Assembly (NCBI GenBank): GCA_031177445.1 | Contig: JAPSGP010000128.1 | Span: forward strand, 1 to 7,735 | Source of the DNA: Acidimicrobiia bacterium | GTDB taxonomy: Bacteria; Actinomycetota; Acidimicrobiia; IMCC26256; JACDBD01 | Reading direction: 5' to 3' | DNA: 7,735 nt | Part shown: one piece after another, positions 1 to 6,565 of the stretch | Layout of the letters: each line of letters begins with the position of its first letter | Numbering within the stretch: the first letter of the stretch is position 1 | Program-made: the position numbers and the translations under genes | The notes under the pieces: generated by a model | Seen by the model: the letters and a program-made list of their open reading frames with translations, nothing else | Told to the model about the DNA's origin: nothing | The model's database searches: none

Positions 1-156
1 GGTGCGCAGCCGATCGCTCGAGACGATCTGGTCGGCGCGGAAGTGGGTGCGTGCCCATACGGTCTTGCCGGCACCCGACGCGCCCACGAGCACGACGATG
101 CACGGCGACGGGAGCACGACCTCCTCGGCGGAGCCGGGCACGTGCGCTCGCCTCAC
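1..156 (-). CDS. P-loop kinase-like ATPase, N-terminal part only (cut by window edge)
   Basis: This is the beginning of a gene that runs off the left edge of the window, 52 codons from a GTG at 154-156. The visible protein has a hydrophobic beta strand (CIVVLVG), a Walker A loop GASGAGKT at residues 25-32, then VWARTHFRADQIVSSDRLR. A P-loop followed by a W-A-x-x-H-F motif and an S-S-D-x-L/R motif is typical of the AAA/polynucleotide-kinase-like ATP-binding proteins of bacteria, which phosphorylate nucleic acid ends or small molecules; the target here is unknown. The GTG overlaps the TGA of the upstream remnant as GTGA, which suggests translational coupling. A second candidate start is GTG 115-117 (residue 14), which has a GAGGAGG sequence just before it, although its last G lies only 2 nt away. 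The upstream reading frame is damaged, so this gene may have lost part of its original leader or coupling. Confidence 0.7.
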   Translation of the reverse strand, partial: MRRAHVPGSAEEVVLPSPCIVVLVGASGAGKTVWARTHFRADQIVSSDRLRT

Positions 157-365
157 GACTGCTGCCCGCCGGATCGAGGATGCGAGCGATGACGTCGACG
201 AGAACCTGCCCGGCGCTGGCGTCGGGGGAGTCGAGGGTCGGGTTGCAAATCGTGACGGGAGGTGAGGCCTAGGCCGAAGAGCCGATCGGCGGCCTGCTCG
301 ACCCCGCTTGGCTGCAGCCCGAGGTTGGTGCGGGACGCGACGATGGCGATCGGGGGGAACGGCAT
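153..365 (-). pseudogene. Arginase/agmatinase-family remnant with the centre of the gene deleted and a frameshift
   Basis: The open frame from ATG 363-365 to TGA 153-155 encodes 70 residues. The first 34 or so read as an arginase-family N-terminus: a beta strand IAIVAS, then TNLGL and GVEQAADRLFGLGL, as in family members starting GAPxNLGLxP...G...A...L. After GLGL this frame becomes arginine-rich and looks non-coding. In the adjacent frame (codons at 256 down to about 158) the sequence reads VTICNPTLDSPDASAG followed by QVLVDVIARIL, which matches the usual arginase C-terminus (VTIxNPxLDPDG...LVxxL). The two ends therefore lie about 7 nt apart and out of frame, and the roughly 200 residues carrying the manganese-binding aspartates and histidines are gone. 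The C-terminal frame does not reach a stop of its own, so there may be a second lesion near the end. It cannot encode a working arginase. The family call rests on motif resemblance only. Confidence 0.65.
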
Positions 366-476
366 ACTCGATCCAGTCTGCTCAGCCCTGACGAGCCGGG
401 CCGAGCGGACCGGCGGCGACAGCGTGGCGGGCAGATCCTGCCGCGCTTCAGGGATCAGCGCGGATCCAGGACCCGA
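366..476. other. Intergenic gap between antiporter and arginase remnant
   Basis: This 111-nt gap is the longest in the minus-strand cluster. It contains a small perfect hairpin, ggcag-atc-ctgcc at 430-442, with a 5-bp stem, and a second weak one formed by ggatc/gatcc at about 454-469. Neither is followed by a T-rich tract on the minus strand, so neither is a convincing intrinsic terminator. The sequence before the remnant's ATG has only a poor purine stretch as a ribosome binding site. A promoter for the downstream kinase could lie here, but none is recognisable. Confidence 0.5.
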
Positions 477-1715
477 TCACATCGGCGGGACGGCGGTGGG
501 AGCGAGCTCGCGCTCGCGCCCGGGCTCCATCGGGGCGCGGGCGGTGCCGCGCAACAGCCCCAGGGCGACGATCGGGAAGACGATGACCGAGAGCAGCCCG
601 GCCGACACGAGCGCGGCGCCGGTCTCCGCACTGAGCTCGCCCAGCTCGAGGCCGATCGCGACCGCGGTGACGAGGAAGGGGAGCGAGGTCGCCTGCAGCA
701 GCCCCGCAGCCACCGCGCCCCGTCGACCGGTCGTCGACACGTAGAGCACCGCGGGGAGCGCGCGCACGACCAGCAAGGCGGCAAGGAACAGCGGGACCCG
801 CGCGATCGCGGAGGGGCTCTCGAGCAGCGCGTCGAGGTCGAAGCGCAGGCCGCTCGTGACGAAGAACACCGGCACCACGAACCCGTAGCCGATGGCCTCG
901 AGCTTGATGTGGAAGTTCGGGTGCGTGTGCATCGCGTCCCGGTCGACCAGGTTGAGGATCGCGCCGGCGAGGAAGGCACCGAGGATCGCCTCGAGGCCGA
1001 ACTGCTCGGCGAGCGCGACGAACGCCACGAGCAGCAGCACCGCGATGCGGACCCGGATCTCCGCCGTCGTGTCCTGGAGCCGCACGAGGACGCTCTCGAG
1101 CCGCATGACGCGTCCGAGGCGGGTGAGGGCGAGCGTCGCGACAACGGCGAGCAGGGCGAAGCCGCCGAGGAGCACGAGCTTGACCCCCGCCCCGGTGTCC
1201 TCGCCCGAGAAGAACAGCGTGAGCAGCACGATCGCGCCGAAGTCGGCCACCGACGAGCTCGCGATCACGAGCTGCCCGAGACGGGTCTCGGCTTGGCGGG
1301 CGTCCTTGAGCACCGGAACCACGAGACCTAGCGAGGTCGCCATGAGGGCGATGCCGACGAGCAGCGGCGACTCGACCGCGCCCGCCAGGTCGAGCGCCGA
1401 GCCGGTGGCGACGCCGAGCACGATCGTCACCAGGAAGCCCACGCTCGCGAGGCGGAGCAGCGGACCACGCAGCCGCATGAGATCGATCTCGAGGCCGGCG
1501 AGCAGGAGCAGGAACGCGAGCCCCATGAGCGCGAGGATCTCGATCGGCTCGTCGATCTCCACCCAGCCCAGCCCGCTCGGTCCGACGATGATGCCGGCCA
1601 CGATCTCGAGCACGACCGCGGGAACGCGGATGCGCGGGAAGAATCCGACGAGCATGGGCGCGCCCACCGCGATCGCCGACACGATCAGGAGATTGTTGAA
1701 CGACGTCTCAGGCAT
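477..1715 (-). CDS. Kef-type (CPA2 family) cation:proton antiporter, membrane domain only
   Basis: A 412-residue, very hydrophobic protein with about 12 predicted membrane helices, expected to exchange K+ or Na+ for H+ at the inner membrane. Family hallmarks in order: VPAVVLEIVAGIIVGPSGLG (31-50), LLLAGLEIDL (70-79, the FLAGLE-type motif), SSSVADFGAI (153-162, with D158 at the position of the family's ion-binding aspartate), ILGAFLAGAIL (244-254) and GYGFVVPVFFVTSGLRFDL (277-295 region). After the last helix there is only a tail of about 20 residues, so the TrkA/RCK nucleotide-binding domain of full Kef channels is absent. The ATG at 1713-1715 is preceded by GGGAGG at good spacing, inside the 17-nt gap after the flavoprotein's stop; a longer open frame upstream overlaps that gene and is not used. 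Co-transcription with the flavoprotein is likely. The ion specificity cannot be inferred. Confidence 0.92.
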   Translation of the reverse strand: MPETSFNNLLIVSAIAVGAPMLVGFFPRIRVPAVVLEIVAGIIVGPSGLGWVEIDEPIEILALMGLAFLLLLAGLEIDLMRLRGPLLRLASVGFLVTIVLGVATGSALDLAGAVESPLLVGIALMATSLGLVVPVLKDARQAETRLGQLVIASSSVADFGAIVLLTLFFSGEDTGAGVKLVLLGGFALLAVVATLALTRLGRVMRLESVLVRLQDTTAEIRVRIAVLLLVAFVALAEQFGLEAILGAFLAGAILNLVDRDAMHTHPNFHIKLEAIGYGFVVPVFFVTSGLRFDLDALLESPSAIARVPLFLAALLVVRALPAVLYVSTTGRRGAVAAGLLQATSLPFLVTAVAIGLELGELSAETGAALVSAGLLSVIVFPIVALGLLRGTARAPMEPGRERELAPTAVPPM

Positions 1716-1732
1716 CGGGTTCGCCTCCCGGG

Positions 1733-3133
1733 TCAGAGGCCGTAGGCCTCGAGCAGACGCAGCCACACCTCGCTGACGGTCGGGAACGCCGGCACCGCAT
1801 GCCAGAGACGATCGAGCGTCGCCTCGGCCGCGATGGCGATGGTGGCCGAATGGAGCAGCTCCTGGACGCCCGGTCCCGTGAACGTGGCACCGACGATGAC
1901 GCGTCGGCGCTCGTCGATCACGAGCTGGCTCGTCCCAGTGATGCCGTCGCCGGAGGTGTACGCGCCGGCGACCCCGCCCGTGCCGTGCGTGACCACCCGG
2001 ACGTCGACGCCTTGCTCGCGTGCCTCGCGCTCGGTCAACCCGACCGCGCACACCTGCGGGTCGGTGAACGTGACGCGCGGGACGATGCCGTGGTCGGCGA
2101 CATCGGTGACGTCCTTACCGAGGATGACGTCGGCGCAGATCCGAGCCTGGTACTTCCCCATGTGAGTGAGCAGGGCCCGTCCGTTGCAGTCGCCGACTGC
2201 GAAGAACCAGTCGCCGTCGACGCCCTGCACGCGGAGGCGGTCGTCGACATCGACGAAGCGGCCGGCCTTCTCGCCGAGTCCGACGCGATCGAGACCGACG
2301 TCGGCGGTGCTCGGCCGCCGCCCGACCGCGACCAGGATCTCGTCGGCCGCCAGCTCGCGACCGCCCGCCAATGAGGCCACGACGGGGCCATCGGAGCCCT
2401 CGCGCCGAGCCGCAGTCATGCGGGCACCGAGCACCACCCCGATGCCCTCGGCCTCGAAGGCGGCGCGCACCTCGTCACCGGCGAACGGCTCCTCGTTGAC
2501 GAGCAGCCGGTCGAGCGCCTCGACGATCGTGACCTGCTCGCAGCCGAGGCGTTTGAACGCCTGGGCCATCTCGGCACCGATGGCGCCGCCGCCGAGCACG
2601 AGCAGCCGGCGGGGCAGCTCCTTGGCCGAAGTGACGTGGCGGTTGTCCCATGGCGAGATGTCTCGCAGCCCGTCGATCGGCGGGATCGCCGCGCCGGTAC
2701 CCGTGGCGAGCACCACCGCGCGCCGCGCCCGCAACGTGCGCGCCGCACCGTCGCCGGTCTCGACCTCGACAACCCGTTCGTCGGCGATGCGGCCGACGCC
2801 GCGTACCAGCACCACCGACTTGCTGTCGAGCCAGCCCACCTGACCGCCGTCGGTCCAGTTGCCGACCATGGAGTCGCGCCGGGCAAACGCGGCACCTACG
2901 TCGATCGATCCCGTCACCGCCGCGGCAGCGCCGGGGACGCGCCGCGCCGCCGCAAGGACGTCGCCCGGGCGGATGAGCGTCTTGCTGGGAATGCAACCCC
3001 AGTAGGAGCACTCGCCGCCGACGAGCTCTCGCTCCACCAGCGCGACCTCGAGTCCCCCGTCTGCGCAGCGACCGACGACGTTCTCACCTGCAGGGCCGCC
3101 GCCGATCACGATGACGTCGAACTCGTCGTCCAT
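1733..3133 (-). CDS. FAD-dependent pyridine nucleotide-disulfide oxidoreductase (class I, lipoamide dehydrogenase/mercuric reductase-like)
   Basis: A 466-residue flavoprotein of the usual family length. It shows the FAD-binding GGGPAG at 11-16 with E34 ending the second strand, the redox-active disulfide GGECSYWGCIPSK (C42 and C47, CxxxxC as in the family), ATGTGAAIP (143-151), the NAD(P)-binding GGGAIG at 181-186, VAVGRRP, a second FAD motif FFAVGDCNG, and the C-terminal dimerisation domain. In that domain the stretch HAVPAFPTVSE (445-455) keeps the glutamate, but the residue aligned with lipoamide dehydrogenase's catalytic His is Phe450. It is therefore unlikely to be a true lipoamide dehydrogenase; reduction of another disulfide, a metal or a quinone is possible. 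The start at 3131-3133 is chosen because MDDEFDVIVIGGG matches the family N-terminus, although it has no clear Shine-Dalgarno. An in-frame ATG at 3155-3157 would add 8 residues. It lies 31 nt after the epimerase and 17 nt before the antiporter. Confidence 0.92.
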   Translation of the reverse strand: MDDEFDVIVIGGGPAGENVVGRCADGGLEVALVERELVGGECSYWGCIPSKTLIRPGDVLAAARRVPGAAAAVTGSIDVGAAFARRDSMVGNWTDGGQVGWLDSKSVVLVRGVGRIADERVVEVETGDGAARTLRARRAVVLATGTGAAIPPIDGLRDISPWDNRHVTSAKELPRRLLVLGGGAIGAEMAQAFKRLGCEQVTIVEALDRLLVNEEPFAGDEVRAAFEAEGIGVVLGARMTAARREGSDGPVVASLAGGRELAADEILVAVGRRPSTADVGLDRVGLGEKAGRFVDVDDRLRVQGVDGDWFFAVGDCNGRALLTHMGKYQARICADVILGKDVTDVADHGIVPRVTFTDPQVCAVGLTEREAREQGVDVRVVTHGTGGVAGAYTSGDGITGTSQLVIDERRRVIVGATFTGPGVQELLHSATIAIAAEATLDRLWHAVPAFPTVSEVWLRLLEAYGL

Positions 3134-3164
3134 GGACGCTGCAGTGTGCGCGGCCATCGTGCTG

Positions 3165-4034
3165 TTACGCGACCACGACGGAGAAGCGGGCGGTGAACGC
3201 ATCACCGGGTGCGACGAGTGGACAACTTCCGGTGACGAGGGCGTTCGTGGTCGCGGTCATCGGTTCCAGGCACACGAAGTCTCCGCCCGGTGGCGCGAAG
3301 ACCTGCGCGTACGGATACCGCTCTTCGTATTGCACGGTGACCCGATGCTCGTTGGTCTCGATCCCAAGGCTGCGGTCCTCGCCGAGCGCGTAGAGGTCGT
3401 CGAAGGTGCGGTCGCCGACGGGTTCGGACTCTGCGGGCTCGGGCGTCGACCTGCCGGTCGGGATGCCACCGGCGTCGAGCTCGCAGTGTTCGCGCGCGGG
3501 AAGTCGAAGCCGCCAGCGCGACCGGTCCGCGCCGGGGAGGCGGAGGTACGGGTGCCAGGCGAACGCGACCGGAACCGCGCGGTCCGAAGTCGAGCGCAGC
3601 GTGGTCGCGACGCGGAGCGCGCCGGCTTCGGCCACCGCGTCCACCTCGAGCTCGTGCGGGAAGGGGAACGCGGCGAGCAGATCGGGCCGAGCGCCGTAGT
3701 CGAACCGCGCTCGCAGTCGCCCGGGCTCGTGGGCCACGACCTCCCATCCGGCCGCCGCGGTCATCGTGCCGTGAATCGGCAGCCCGTTCCCGTCGGTGTG
3801 CAGCGCGAGGCCCGCGAGGTCGACCGCGACGCCGTCGACGCGATAGCTCCACCCGTCGAGCCGGTTGCCCCACGGTGCGAGCAGGGGCAGCCCGGTCTGG
3901 TGGCCTTCCCGGTACGCGGCGACGCCGCCCGGGAGCGCGAGGAACTCGTCGTTGTTCCGCCGCAGCGAGGTGCCGAGCATCCCGAGCTCGGGGAGGAAGG
4001 TCGCCTCGAGCTCGCCCGCAGCGATCGCGACCAT
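3165..4034 (-). CDS. Aldose 1-epimerase (mutarotase)-like protein
   Basis: A 289-residue cytoplasmic beta-sandwich protein of the galactose mutarotase-like superfamily, which interconverts alpha and beta anomers of hexoses or related sugars. Signature elements are all present: LPLLAPWGNRL with the substrate-binding Arg58 (49-59), PIHG with His88 (86-89), FAWHPYLRLPG with the second catalytic-type His161 (158-168), and VCLEPMTATTNAL with the catalytic-base Glu257 (254-266). The length is typical of bacterial GalM-like or YeaD-like members. The ATG at 4032-4034 lies only 2 nt after the TGA of the GMC oxidoreductase (4037-4039) and has a weak ribosome binding site, so translation probably depends on ribosomes arriving from the upstream gene. 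Its place among sugar-type oxidoreductases suggests it supplies the anomer those enzymes use. The exact sugar is unknown. Confidence 0.93.
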   Translation of the reverse strand: MVAIAAGELEATFLPELGMLGTSLRRNNDEFLALPGGVAAYREGHQTGLPLLAPWGNRLDGWSYRVDGVAVDLAGLALHTDGNGLPIHGTMTAAAGWEVVAHEPGRLRARFDYGARPDLLAAFPFPHELEVDAVAEAGALRVATTLRSTSDRAVPVAFAWHPYLRLPGADRSRWRLRLPAREHCELDAGGIPTGRSTPEPAESEPVGDRTFDDLYALGEDRSLGIETNEHRVTVQYEERYPYAQVFAPPGGDFVCLEPMTATTNALVTGSCPLVAPGDAFTARFSVVVA

Positions 4035-4036
4035 GC

Positions 4037-5569
4037 TCAGCCCAGGCGCGCGCCGAGGTGGTCCGCGACGCGCAGCGCATTGGCGATGATCGTGAGTGTC
4101 GGGTTCACCGCCGAGCTCGACACGAAGAAGCTCGAGTCGACCACGTAGACGTTGTCGAGGTCGTGGAGCTTGCAGTTCACGTCCAGCACCGAGGTCGAGG
4201 GATCGCTGCCGAAGCGTGCGGTCCCGTTCTGGTGGGCGACGCCCGAGATCCCCAGCCTGCCACCCAGGTACGTCGCCCGGTCGATGACCTCCTCGCGGCA
4301 GCGCATGGTGTCGAGGAGCGACCGGAACTTTGCGCCGAGCCGCTCGTGGGCTTCGAGGTTCGACGGCGTGTAGGAGAGCCGGATACGCCCGCCCGATTCG
4401 ACCTCGACCCGGTTCTCGGGCTTCGGCAGGTCCTCGGTCGTCAGCCAGAAGTCGAGCGAGTGTGCGGCGAGATCGGCGGGATCGTCGGCGTCGGGCGCGT
4501 CGAGCGACATCGTGAACGCGTCGCTCCGGCCGAGCATCTGCATCGCACCCAGCGGGAAGTCCCACTCGCCGTCGCCGTAGTAGTAGTCGTTGATCCCGAG
4601 CGTCTTCTGGAACAGGGTCGGGTTCGGGACCTTCGAGAGTGCGATGAGCGACGAGTTGTTGTGCAGCATCAGGTTCCGTCCGAGCAGGCCCGAGCCGTTG
4701 CCGAGCCCGTCAAGGTGGTGGTCGTTCGCCGACGCGAGGAGCAGCGCCGACGAGTTGATCGCGCCGCACGACACCACCACGACGTCGGCGGAGTACTCCT
4801 CGCGCTGTCCGTCGCGCTCGATGATGACCCTGGTGACGGATCGGCCGTCAGCGTCGGTCTCGAGGCGCGTGACCCGGCTATTGGTGAGGAGCGTCACGTT
4901 CGGGTGCTCGAGCGCGGGCTCGACGCAGACGACTTGGGCGTCGGCCTTGGCCTTCACCAGGCACGCGAACCCGTCGCAGGTGGCACAGCGGATGCAGCGG
5001 CTCTTCTCCGGCGCGGCCTCGTCGAGCATGATGCCCATCGGTAGCGAGAACGGCGTGAGCCCGGCGCCCTTCAGGTCGTGCGTCAGCTGCTCGATCCGGG
5101 GCTCGTGGCTGATGGCGGGGTACGGGTATGACACGTCGCTCGGCGGGTCGAGCGGGTCGACGCCGCGGTCGCCGTGCACCGTGTACAACCGCTCGGCCTC
5201 GGTGTACCAGGGCTCGAAGTCGGTGTAATCGAGCGGCCACGCCGGAGACACGCCGTCGACGTGGTGGATCGGGCCGAAGTCACGTTCGCGCATGCGGAAC
5301 AGCACCGCGCCGTAGACCTTGGTGTTGCCGCCGACGTAGTAGTGCTGCTTGGGGTTGAACTCCTTACCGTCCTGGTCGACCCAGTGACCGGCGTTCCGGT
5401 ATCGCAGGTCGCCCCAGACCGCGACCGAGTCCCAGTTCTCTTTCTCCCTTGGATACCAGCCCCCGCGCTCCAGCAACAGGATGCGCTTGCCCGTCGGCGC
5501 GAGCGAGTACGTCACGGTGCCGCCGCCGGCGCCGGAGCCGATCACGATGACGTCGTAGTGCTCGGACAT
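4037..5569 (-). CDS. GMC-family FAD oxidoreductase with a CxxCxxCx4C cysteine cluster
   Basis: A 510-residue glucose-methanol-choline family flavoprotein, intact and of normal length. It carries the FAD-binding motif VIGSGAGGG (9-17) with E34 (LLLERGG), the conserved segment YYVGGNTKVYGAVLFRMRERDF (77-98), and the C-terminal catalytic pair His446 (HQNGTARFG) and Asn489 (NPTLTIIANA). These features resemble the pyranose oxidase/gluconate or glucose dehydrogenase branch that oxidises sugar hydroxyls. Between the domains lies C192-IR-C195-AT-C198-DGFA-C203. Cysteine groups in this region bind a 3Fe-4S cluster in some FAD-dependent glucose and fructose dehydrogenases, so cluster binding is possible here but not proven. 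No signal peptide is present, so a cytoplasmic location is likely. The ATG at 5567-5569 has an excellent GGAGGAG (5574-5580), which overlaps the cyclase stop codon; the gap is 10 nt. The electron acceptor and substrate are unknown. Confidence 0.94.
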   Translation of the reverse strand: MSEHYDVIVIGSGAGGGTVTYSLAPTGKRILLLERGGWYPREKENWDSVAVWGDLRYRNAGHWVDQDGKEFNPKQHYYVGGNTKVYGAVLFRMRERDFGPIHHVDGVSPAWPLDYTDFEPWYTEAERLYTVHGDRGVDPLDPPSDVSYPYPAISHEPRIEQLTHDLKGAGLTPFSLPMGIMLDEAAPEKSRCIRCATCDGFACLVKAKADAQVVCVEPALEHPNVTLLTNSRVTRLETDADGRSVTRVIIERDGQREEYSADVVVVSCGAINSSALLLASANDHHLDGLGNGSGLLGRNLMLHNNSSLIALSKVPNPTLFQKTLGINDYYYGDGEWDFPLGAMQMLGRSDAFTMSLDAPDADDPADLAAHSLDFWLTTEDLPKPENRVEVESGGRIRLSYTPSNLEAHERLGAKFRSLLDTMRCREEVIDRATYLGGRLGISGVAHQNGTARFGSDPSTSVLDVNCKLHDLDNVYVVDSSFFVSSSAVNPTLTIIANALRVADHLGARLG

Positions 5570-5579
5570 TGGACTCCTC

Positions 5580-6560
5580 CTACACGATCGCGAGCGGGGC
5601 GACCCACGCGCCGGTGGCGCCCCGCAACTTGGCGTGGGACACGACGAACAGGAACTCGTGGACGGCCTCGGCGGCGAGCTCGGCGAGGCGCAGGTTCTCG
5701 AGCACGACGACGCCGTGCTCGACGTTCAGCGTCTGCGGCACCACGAACGGCTCGTCGGGGTCCTCGGATGGGACCGGCCCGAAGCTCCAGGTGTCGCACC
5801 CGGTCAGCGCGACCCGGCGCTCGACCAGCCACGAGGCCAGCGCGACGCCCGGCCCGGGCTCGCCGTCGACGTAAGCGTCGTTGTCGACGCCCCACCAGCG
5901 GCCCCAGCCGGTGTGGAACAGGACGGCATCGCCGGCGCCGACCGTGATGCGCTGTCGCGCCAGGGCGGTCTCGGCGTCGTCCGGGGTGATGACGTCGCCC
6001 TGCTCGAGGCGCTCGACCCCGCGTGCGGCGGCGACGTCGATGAGGACGCCGCGCGTGACGACCTGGGGCAGAGTGTCGATCCCGAGCCGGTTGGTGCCGT
6101 ACTCCTCGACCACGTCGACGAGCCGGTGCCCGTTGTACGTGCGGTCGCCGATCTGGAGGTGGTTGAGCCCGTCCATGTGCGTGCCCATCTGCGACGGCGC
6201 GCTCACGTACTCGACCACCCAGTTCACGCTGTTGCGCCCGAGCCCGTCGGCTCCGGCGCCCGGGGCACGCCGGTTGAGCTGATGCGCCGACGTCGTCAGG
6301 TACTGGCGGAACGTCCGGCCCGGGAACGCGGGTACGTGCTCGTCGAGCACGTGGGCAAGGTCGTACACGCGGCCCGTGCGGACGAGGCGTGAGGCCTGCA
6401 CGACTGCCCGGGGCGTGATCTCGTTCAGCGCACCCGCCTGGTCGTCGGCGCCGTAGCGCGACGGCCACCACGGCTCCCGCCCGCCCTCGAGCGTTGGTGC
6501 AGAAGAGGGGGAGAGAGACCCTTGTTCTGCACCAACGCTGCGCGCGACGTTCGTGGGCAC
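5580..6560 (-). CDS. Cyclase/kynurenine formamidase-like metal-dependent hydrolase with an odd N-terminal leader
   Basis: A protein of about 326 residues in the cyclase family (kynurenine formamidase/isatin hydrolase fold), whose members hydrolyse amide, lactone or cyclic substrates with a divalent metal. Recognisable parts are WWPSRYGADDQAGALNEITP (31-50), VYDLAHVLDEHVPAFPGR (65-82), SQMGTHMDGLNH (123-134) and AVLFHTGWGRWW. The family metal motif HxGTHxDxxxH is present, but with Gln124 in place of the first His. Three GTG codons are candidate starts: 6579-6581, 6567-6569 (GTGA overlap with the SDR stop) and 6558-6560. The last is chosen because GGAG lies 8 nt upstream. There is no start codon between it and the conserved domain, so about 30 leader residues (including 9-24, from a palindromic repeat) are translated or the start is non-canonical. 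Its place between SDR and GMC genes suggests it acts on their product, perhaps a lactone. Confidence 0.88.
   Translation of the reverse strand: MPTNVARSVGAEQGSLSPSSAPTLEGGREPWWPSRYGADDQAGALNEITPRAVVQASRLVRTGRVYDLAHVLDEHVPAFPGRTFRQYLTTSAHQLNRRAPGAGADGLGRNSVNWVVEYVSAPSQMGTHMDGLNHLQIGDRTYNGHRLVDVVEEYGTNRLGIDTLPQVVTRGVLIDVAAARGVERLEQGDVITPDDAETALARQRITVGAGDAVLFHTGWGRWWGVDNDAYVDGEPGPGVALASWLVERRVALTGCDTWSFGPVPSEDPDEPFVVPQTLNVEHGVVVLENLRLAELAAEAVHEFLFVVSHAKLRGATGAWVAPLAIV
6490..6539. repeat. 50-bp palindromic element: perfect 15-bp inverted arms inside the cyclase leader
   Basis: The left arm agcgttggtgcagaa (6490-6504) and right arm ttctgcaccaacgct (6525-6539) are exact reverse complements. A single G-G mismatch is followed by a further short pairing (6506-6510 with 6519-6523, one of the five a G-T/G-U pair), leaving an 8-base purine loop GAGAGAGA. 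As RNA this would be a stable hairpin of about 20 bp. It lies about 26 nt downstream of the SDR stop, inside the cyclase reading frame. On the minus strand its codons (GTT GGT GCA GAA CAA, TCT, TCT TCT GCA CCA) end mostly in A or T, unlike the G/C-ending codons on both sides. That fits a mobile REP-like or palindromic element inserted into the start of the gene. Whether copies exist elsewhere in the genome cannot be seen here. Confidence 0.8.
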
Positions 6561-6565
6561 CGCGC

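Noticed and set aside
430..442. Small hairpin downstream of the antiporter as a terminator
   Set aside because: The stem is only 5 bp and no T-tract follows, so it cannot be supported as an intrinsic terminator.
892..1776. Plus-strand open frame of 294 codons rich in Ser, Arg and Thr
   Set aside because: It is antisense to the antiporter, whose membrane helices and motifs are clear; the composition is that of a shadow frame.
1733..3133. Calling the flavoprotein lipoamide dehydrogenase (lpd) or mercuric reductase (merA)
   Set aside because: The catalytic His of Lpd is replaced by Phe, and there is no heavy-metal domain, no C-terminal Cys pair and no mer neighbour.
3111..4148. Plus-strand open frame of 345 codons
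   Set aside because: It is antisense to the epimerase with low-complexity charged composition; a shadow of high third-position GC.
3875..5044. Long plus-strand open frame (389 codons) opposite the GMC and epimerase genes
   Set aside because: It is rich in Arg, Val, Glu and Ala in the way typical of antisense frames in GC-rich DNA, matches no family, and lies opposite well-recognised genes.
3165..5569. C-glycoside deglycosylation system (GMC 3-oxidase type)
   Set aside because: The GMC enzyme would fit, but the expected C-glycoside-cleaving alpha/beta subunits of sugar-isomerase type are absent from the window.
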